A stretch of DNA of 64,000 bases from WHSW01 sp033856255 (GTDB lineage: Bacteria; Actinomycetota; Thermoleophilia; Solirubrobacterales; 70-9): assembly GCA_033856255.1 (NCBI GenBank), contig JAWVFH010000028.1, positions 62,001 through 126,000 of the forward strand, read 5' to 3'. The notes under the pieces were generated by a model. The model did no database searches. It was not told the origin of the DNA and saw only the letters and a program-made list of their open reading frames with translations. A program made the position numbers and the translations under genes. Shown piece after piece: positions 59,558-64,000 of the stretch (its first letter is position 1; each line of letters begins with the position of its first letter).

Positions 59558-60573
59558 CGGGCGCGGACCGCGTCCACGAACGCCGCCATCCGCTCGGCGA
59601 GCTCCGGATCGTGGATCTCGAGCACGTTCTCCGCGTTGCGCTCGCCCGAGCGCGAGAGGTTGAACGAGCCGACGAAGACGGTGTCGTCGGCGACCGTGAC
59701 CTTGGCGTGCATGAAGTCGTGGACCGTGTCCGGGCCCCACGGGGTCGACGGCTTGCCCGAGAACGGCAGCAGGCTGAGCGCCTTGGCCAGCAGCGGGATC
59801 TTCCAGGCCGAGACGCCGTTCGTCGCCCACTGGCCGTAGACGGCGTCGGTCTGCGGCTCGTCGATCACGCCGGCGATGTCGACGCCGCCGCGCCCGCCCA
59901 GCTCGGCCAGGGTGGCGAGGATCGGCGCCGAGGTGATCACCGGCGAGGCGATCCGCACCCTCCGTTGCGCGCAGGCGATCGCCTTCGCGATCGCCTGCGA
60001 GAGCTCCTCCCCGTGGCCGGGGGTGAACCAGGCGCGCGCGCTGACGCCGCCCTCGAGCTCGACCGTGGCGGGCGCGACCCGTCCCGAGTGTTCGACGTCC
60101 CGGCGCTCCCAGAGCTCCTCGAAGTTGGCGACGTAGGCGGCGGCGAGCGGCTCCGAGTCGACCGCGACGATCACGTTCTCCATCCGCGTCCACGAGTCCT
60201 CGGTCCAGTTCGCCGACCCGGTCCAGACCGACTCGCGATCGCGGACGACGTACTTGTGGTGCATCAGGTCCGGGATCCCGGGCACGCCGCGATCGTCGAT
60301 CGGCAGCTCGTGCAGGAGCTCGGGCTGCGTGGTCGGCGGCGGCTGGATCGCCGGCGGGCGGGAGGAATCGACGTTGTAGAGCAGCCGCACCTTCACCCCG
60401 CGCCCCGAGGCCGCGCGCAGCTCGCCGGCAACGATCTCGCCCGCCTTGCCCGGGAGGCGGATGTCGTAGAGGGCGAGCTCCAGCGTGTGCTTCGCCGGGC
60501 GCAGGAACCCCGCCACCAGCTCGGCGATCGCCTCGGCGGTCTGGCCGCCGTCGGTGAGCTCGTGAACCTCCAT
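59443..60573 (-). CDS. phospholipase D-like protein with two HKD motifs
   Basis: 376 residues. Both PLD active-site motifs are visible: HHKYVVRDRESVWTGSANWT and HAKVTVADDTVFVGSFNLS, with the intervening domain linker. It may be a phospholipase, nuclease or phosphatidyltransferase. There is no signal peptide, so it is cytoplasmic. ATG 60573 follows GTGAGGG. The last 38 codons, after YPATSVPEAA, run antisense through the LOG-like gene and look non-conserved (SSASRASSRSASE). Confidence 0.8.
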   Translation of the reverse strand: MEVHELTDGGQTAEAIAELVAGFLRPAKHTLELALYDIRLPGKAGEIVAGELRAASGRGVKVRLLYNVDSSRPPAIQPPPTTQPELLHELPIDDRGVPGIPDLMHHKYVVRDRESVWTGSANWTEDSWTRMENVIVAVDSEPLAAAYVANFEELWERRDVEHSGRVAPATVELEGGVSARAWFTPGHGEELSQAIAKAIACAQRRVRIASPVITSAPILATLAELGGRGGVDIAGVIDEPQTDAVYGQWATNGVSAWKIPLLAKALSLLPFSGKPSTPWGPDTVHDFMHAKVTVADDTVFVGSFNLSRSGERNAENVLEIHDPELAERMAAFVDAVRARYPATSVPEAAMRTISDVSSASRASSRSASEIRPGASS

Positions 60574-60635
60574 CGCCCTCACTTTCTATCGCGTAGCATC
60601 AGCGCCCCTTAAAGACCGAGAACAGGAGTGACCCC

Positions 60636-61904
60636 TTGGCCGTAGACGTAACCGACGTTTCGAAGCTCGACGTGGAGCCCGGGACGCTGCCCGAGACGAT
60701 GGCGGCGTGGGTGATCCGCCAGGAGCGCGAGGGCGAGCCCAAGGACGCCTTCCAGATCGAGCAGATCGAGGTGCCCGAGCCGGGCGCCTTCGAGGTGATC
60801 GTCCGCGTGATGGCCGCCGGGGTCAACTTCAACAACGTCTGGGCGGCGCTCGGCAAGCCGGTCTCGGTCTTCAACTACGGCGACCACCCCGAGTACGGCC
60901 ACCACATCGGCGGCTCCGACGCGTCCGGGATCGTCTGGAAGGTCGGCGAGGGCGTCACCCGGTGGCAGCCCGGCGACGAGGTCGTGATCCACTGCAACCA
61001 GGCCTCCTACGAGGACGTCGAGGTCCACGGCCTCGACCCGATGGCCGCGCCGAGCCAGGAGATCTGGGGCTACGAGACGACCTGGGGCTCGTTCGCCCAG
61101 TTCACCAAGGTCCAGGCCCAGCAGCTGCTCCCGAAGCCGCGCAACCTCTCGTGGGTCGAGTCCTCGGCCTACGGGCTCACCTACTTCACCGCCTACCGGA
61201 TGCTGTTCAACCGCTGCAACATCCAGGCCGGCCACAACGTGCTGATCTGGGGTGCCGCCGGCGGCCTTGGCGTGTTCGCGGTCCAGCTCTGCAAGGCGGC
61301 CGGCGCGAACGCGGTCGGCGTCGTCTCCTCCGACGAGAAGGGCGAGCTGATCAAGCAGCTCGGCGCCGTCGACTACATCAACCGCGCCGAGTTCGGCGAG
61401 ATGATGCGCAACGACGCCAACCACCCGGCCGCCGACCCGGCAGCCGATAAGGAGCGCTTCAAGGCCTCGCGCGGATTCGCGAAGCGGGTCAAGGAGATCC
61501 TGGGCGACGCCCCCGACATCGTCTTCGAGCATGTCGGCCAGGCCACCTTCCCGACCTCGGTTTTCACGGTCAAGCCGTTCGGCAAGGTCGTGATCTGCGG
61601 CGCCACCTCGGGCTACAACCTCGACTTCGACGTCCGCTACCTGTGGATGAAGCAGAAGGAGATCCTCGGCTCGCACTTCGCCAACGCCTACGAGTGCACG
61701 CGCGCCAACCAGCTGATGGCCGAGGGCAAGGTCCGACCGGTGCTCTCGCAGGTGATGGACTTCGACGGCGTCCCGGAGGCCCACCAGATGCTGCACGAGA
61801 ACCGCCACTCGGGCAAGATCGCGATCCGGGTCGGCGCCACCGACGACCAGGAGGGCAAGCACGAGGACGGCGACGGCGCGATCTGGGCGGAGGTCGGCGC
61901 CTAG
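60636..61904 (+). CDS. ccr: crotonyl-CoA carboxylase/reductase-type medium-chain reductase
   Basis: 422 residues. Ccr hallmarks: PVSVFNYGDHPEYGHHIGGS, IWGYETTWGSFAQF, LLPKPRNLSWVESSAYGLTY, the NADP loop LIWGAAGGLGVFAVQLCKA, VVSSDEKGELIKQLG, IVFEHVGQATF and ILGSHFANAYE. Ccr reductively carboxylates crotonyl-CoA to ethylmalonyl-CoA. The CO2-pocket Asn66, Glu147 and SHFAN His are kept, while the neighbouring Phe is Tyr146. It starts at a TTG with AGGAG 8 bp upstream. Confidence 0.85.
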   Translation: MAVDVTDVSKLDVEPGTLPETMAAWVIRQEREGEPKDAFQIEQIEVPEPGAFEVIVRVMAAGVNFNNVWAALGKPVSVFNYGDHPEYGHHIGGSDASGIVWKVGEGVTRWQPGDEVVIHCNQASYEDVEVHGLDPMAAPSQEIWGYETTWGSFAQFTKVQAQQLLPKPRNLSWVESSAYGLTYFTAYRMLFNRCNIQAGHNVLIWGAAGGLGVFAVQLCKAAGANAVGVVSSDEKGELIKQLGAVDYINRAEFGEMMRNDANHPAADPAADKERFKASRGFAKRVKEILGDAPDIVFEHVGQATFPTSVFTVKPFGKVVICGATSGYNLDFDVRYLWMKQKEILGSHFANAYECTRANQLMAEGKVRPVLSQVMDFDGVPEAHQMLHENRHSGKIAIRVGATDDQEGKHEDGDGAIWAEVGA

Positions 61905-61923
61905 CGATTAGAGTTCCGCCTCG

Positions 61924-62244
61924 ATGGCCGAGGTCCACTACATCGAATGGCACGTCGTCCCCTTCCGGCGCGACGCGTTCCTGGAGGTCTGGACGCCGGC
62001 GCTCGACCGGGCGCTCGCCTACGGGGCGAGGTCGGCGTTCATCAGCCGCAACGAGGACGACACCCTGCACCTGCGCCAGGTGACCGTCTGGGAGAACCGC
62101 AGCGACCACGAGTCGTGGTGGTTCTCGGACGAGGTCTCGGCCCTGCGCCAGGCGGCGCTCAAGTACTACCACAAGCCCGTTGACGCCCATTGGCATGCCC
62201 GGGTCGCCGAGGCGGCGGTCCAGACCAACGGTCAACCTCAATAA
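61924..62244 (+). CDS. small dimeric-barrel-like hypothetical protein
   Basis: 106 residues starting MAEVHYIEWHVVPFRRDAFL, with RQVTVWENRSDHESWWFSDE and a final helix. The pattern of strands and helices resembles antibiotic-biosynthesis-monooxygenase or stress-response barrels, with many Trp and His residues. No catalytic role is certain. It follows ccr by 19 bp on the same strand and may act in the same pathway. Confidence 0.6.
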   Translation: MAEVHYIEWHVVPFRRDAFLEVWTPALDRALAYGARSAFISRNEDDTLHLRQVTVWENRSDHESWWFSDEVSALRQAALKYYHKPVDAHWHARVAEAAVQTNGQPQ

Positions 62245-62249
62245 ACGCC

Positions 62250-62278
62250 CGCCACGTCCTCGGCTTCGCCTCGTGGCG
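62250..62278. terminator. bidirectional hairpin between convergent genes
   Basis: CGCCACG pairs with CGTGGCG across a 15-base region that can itself form GGC-TTC-GCC. It lies between the barrel-like gene and the convergent LysR gene. There is no clear T-run, so termination is inferred from position. Confidence 0.5.
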
Positions 62279-62287
62279 TGCGGGGTC

Positions 62288-63223
62288 TTACGCCACTAAG
62301 GCGAGCTCGCCGGTGCGCTTCTCGTAGGCCGCGCCGACCTCGACCAGGATCGCGATCATCTCCCCGGTCGCCGGTGAGCGCGCTCCCTCGGGGCGGCTGA
62401 CGGCCCAGACGCGGCGCTCGGGCGCCGGCGGATCGGTCGGTCGCACGACGACGTCGGCGCGCAGGTTCGCGAGCGCGAGGTCGGGGAGCAGGGTGACCCC
62501 GAGGCCGGCGGCGATGTAGCCCTGCATGACGTTGTAGTCATCGGACTCGAACCCGATCCTCGGCTCGAAGCCGGCGTTGCGGCAGGCGCTGAGGACCGCC
62601 GCGCCGCAGGTGCTCGGGCGCGACCCGCATAGCCACTCGGTCTCGGAGAACTCCGCCAGCGGAACGACGGACTTCGAGGCCAGGGGATGGCTCTTGGGCA
62701 GCGCCAGGTGCATCGACTCGCTCAGCACCAGGGTCTGGGCGAGGTCGCGCTCCTCGGGCTTCGGCACCGACGGGTAGTCGAAGGTCAGCGCCATGTCGAG
62801 CTCGCCTGCGCGCAGGCGCGTCATCGAGTCCTCGGGCTCGGCGTCGGCGATGCTGAGCCGGACGGCCGGATGGCGGCGGTGGAAGATCGAGACCGCCTCG
62901 GTGAGCAGGGTGGCGCTGGCGCTCGGGAAGCTGGCGAGGCGAAGCTCGCCGCCCTCGAGACCGGCGATCGCCGCCAGCTCGCGTTCGGCCTCCTCGAGGC
63001 GCGCGATCGCCGCCTCCGCGTGGCCGACCAGCACCTGGCCGGCGTCGGTCAGCTTCGGCCCCTCGCGGGTGCGGTCGAGCAGCTGCATCCCGACCTCGCG
63101 CTCGAGCGTCGCGATCTGCTGGCTGATCGCGGACTGAGACAGGAACAACGCGTCGCCGGCAGCCGAGAACGAGCCCTGGCTGGCGACCTCACGGAGGATG
63201 CGCAATCGCTTCACATCGAGCAT
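62288..63223 (-). CDS. LysR-family transcriptional regulator
   Basis: 311 residues: HTH VKRLRILREVASQGSFSAAG ... LSQSAISQQIATLEREVG, then the effector domain (LRLASFPSASATLLTEAVSI, RAGELDMALTFDYPS, GYIAAGLGVTLLPD). The family normally regulates a neighbouring gene. Here the divergent gene is the small GNAT-like protein and ccr lies downstream on the opposite strand. Ligand unknown. The start is the ATG opening MLDVKRLRIL. Confidence 0.9.
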   Translation of the reverse strand: MLDVKRLRILREVASQGSFSAAGDALFLSQSAISQQIATLEREVGMQLLDRTREGPKLTDAGQVLVGHAEAAIARLEEAERELAAIAGLEGGELRLASFPSASATLLTEAVSIFHRRHPAVRLSIADAEPEDSMTRLRAGELDMALTFDYPSVPKPEERDLAQTLVLSESMHLALPKSHPLASKSVVPLAEFSETEWLCGSRPSTCGAAVLSACRNAGFEPRIGFESDDYNVMQGYIAAGLGVTLLPDLALANLRADVVVRPTDPPAPERRVWAVSRPEGARSPATGEMIAILVEVGAAYEKRTGELALVA

Positions 63224-63245
63224 TAGCCTATCTTATTCGATCTGT

Positions 63246-63260
63246 CAACAAAGCATGTTG
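63246..63260. promoter_or_regulatory. candidate LysR-type operator
   Basis: CAACA-N5-TGTTG lies in the AT-rich gap upstream of the LysR start, next to a TTGACA-like -35 element on the minus strand. The arms are short, so this is a candidate only. Confidence 0.35.
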
Positions 63261-63318
63261 CGCTAATGGAGCCCCTGGCCGATCCTGTTCCTACAGACCA
63301 CGAAGCGAGGTGATGCAG

Positions 63319-63687
63319 ATGACGAGCAACGAGACTCAGATCAATTCGGCCATGACGATCCGGCGCCTGGACGTCGGTGACTCCGATCGGGCGGCGCTGG
63401 CCAGGCTGGCCGGGCTCGATTCGCGCCAGGAGCTCGAGGGCCCGGTCCTCGGGGCGGAGGTCGAGGGCCGGCTGCTTGCCGCGATCTCGATCGAGTCCGG
63501 CGAGCTGATCGCCGATCCGTTCAGCCGCACCAGCGAGCTGCGAGCCCTGCTCAAGCTGCGCGCCTCCCAGCTGCAGGAGCGCCGCGTCGAGCGGCGCGGC
63601 TCGCGCGTGTTCGGTCGCCGCTCCCCGCGGCCGGCTCTCGGCGGCTCGCCCGCCGGCCACCTCGTCACGCTGCAGCGCGGGCTCTAG
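63319..63687 (+). CDS. small GNAT-like N-terminal fragment protein
   Basis: 122 residues. IRRLDVGDSDRAALARLAGL and EVEGRLLAAISIESGELIAD look like the first strands of a GNAT acetyltransferase. The acetyl-CoA loop (Q/RxxGxG/A) is absent and the rest is a basic tail (RRVERRGSRVFGRRSPRP). Short versions like this recur in Solirubrobacterales. A catalytic role is unlikely. ATG 63319 follows GAGG at a good spacing, and GTG 63310 and ATG 63313 are less likely. Confidence 0.6.
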   Translation: MTSNETQINSAMTIRRLDVGDSDRAALARLAGLDSRQELEGPVLGAEVEGRLLAAISIESGELIADPFSRTSELRALLKLRASQLQERRVERRGSRVFGRRSPRPALGGSPAGHLVTLQRGL

Positions 63688-63697
63688 CGCCGCGCAC

Positions 63698-64000
63698 TCA
63701 GTGCTGTTCGAGCGGGGCCATCGTCAGCCCAGCCTCGGACAGCTGCTGCCAGTAGAGCTCGGCCGGCTCGCGCGGCCCCGTCCAGACGATCGCCTGGCCG
63801 GAGTTGTGGATCCGGTCGGCGAGCCGGTGGCCCTGGTCGAGCGAGACGCCCGGGACCACGCGGGCGAGCGTGCCGGCGACGTGGTCGAACGTGTTGCGAT
63901 CGTCGTTGAGGACGATCACCTGCCAGTTGCCGCCCAGGCCGGAGCCCGGTCCGGCGCCGCGCGGGCGCTCGATCGTCTCAGTCGAGATCGGAACCGCCCC
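63698..64000 (-). CDS. clpS: ClpS adaptor protein (partial, start beyond window)
   Basis: 100 codons are visible, with the 5' end off the window edge. WQVIVLNDDRNTFDHVAGTL is the ClpS core, including the N-degron-binding Asn-Asp-Asp segment. The substrate-pocket region continues with ADRIHNSGQAIVWTGPREPA. ClpS delivers N-end-rule substrates to ClpA/ClpC-ClpP. The region before the core is a flexible Gly/Pro tail (ERPRGAGPGSGLGGN). It converges on the GNAT-like gene with a 10-bp gap. Confidence 0.85.
   Translation of the reverse strand, partial: GAVPISTETIERPRGAGPGSGLGGNWQVIVLNDDRNTFDHVAGTLARVVPGVSLDQGHRLADRIHNSGQAIVWTGPREPAELYWQQLSEAGLTMAPLEQH

Overview
The window is about 70% G+C, uses many GTG and TTG starts, and packs genes on both strands with 1-8 bp overlaps. 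It carries the set of genes for cofactor F420 typical of actinobacteria, including a fused CofG/CofH (FbiC), together with DivIVA, ClpS, DtxR/MntR and crotonyl-CoA carboxylase/reductase. I infer a member of the Actinomycetota, most likely Thermoleophilia/Solirubrobacterales. That placement rests on gene content and style, not on a database search. No rRNA, CRISPR array, transposase or integrase was seen.

Layout. 0-9.7 kb: small hypothetical proteins, a DUF2182 membrane protein, a secreted dipeptidase-like amidohydrolase, DCC-family and DUF2867 proteins, a membrane-anchored minimal zincin, VOC and EthD proteins, then a 3-hydroxyisobutyrate dehydrogenase-like gene and an aldo/keto reductase facing a LysR regulator. 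9.8-12.8 kb: a membrane protein-YceI-DUF2236 operon facing a TetR regulator, with a strong palindrome between them. 12.9-19.2 kb: a block bounded by a 24-bp copy of part of tRNA-Pro(GGG), holding a Rv2258c-like methyltransferase, a hydrolase-glycosyltransferase fusion and a large LuxR/ATPase regulator. 19.2-25.9 kb: five tRNA genes (Pro, Gly, Trp, Leu, Leu) alternating with secreted proteins (YWTD propeller, lipoprotein, two CAP proteins), a frameshifted HTH-LAGLIDADG gene behind a LexA-like box, an orphan protein and a SRAP gene whose start codon sits one base after a tRNA.

25.9-41 kb: an acyl-CoA and salvage region with an M28 peptidase, acetoacetyl-CoA synthetase, fatty acid desaturase, two biotin-dependent carboxyltransferases, 3-hydroxybutyryl-CoA dehydrogenase, HMG-CoA lyase, an SDR, a FlK-like thioesterase, and an MtaD-like deaminase with an MTA-phosphorylase-like gene. 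41-49.1 kb: F420 genes (npdG-cofD-cofC-cofE, then fbiC after two cupins, an alcohol dehydrogenase and an AbiEi/DUF559 protein). 49.1-64 kb: aquaporin, pyrophosphatase, an orphan substrate-binding lipoprotein, a GGDEF-EAL-GAF protein, mntH-mntR, ygfZ, a coiled-coil nuclease-like protein, LOG-like and phospholipase D-like genes overlapping tail to tail, ccr, a second LysR regulator and a partial clpS.

How the parts fit. The F420 genes cover FO synthesis, phospholactyl transfer, glutamylation and NADPH-dependent reduction of F420. The CoA genes fit breakdown of leucine and acetoacetate plus C4/C5 acyl-CoA metabolism, although no biotin carboxylase subunit lies in the window. No stretch longer than about 300 bases lacks a gene or RNA. 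The longest gap, 12818-13052, holds the tRNA-Pro fragment.
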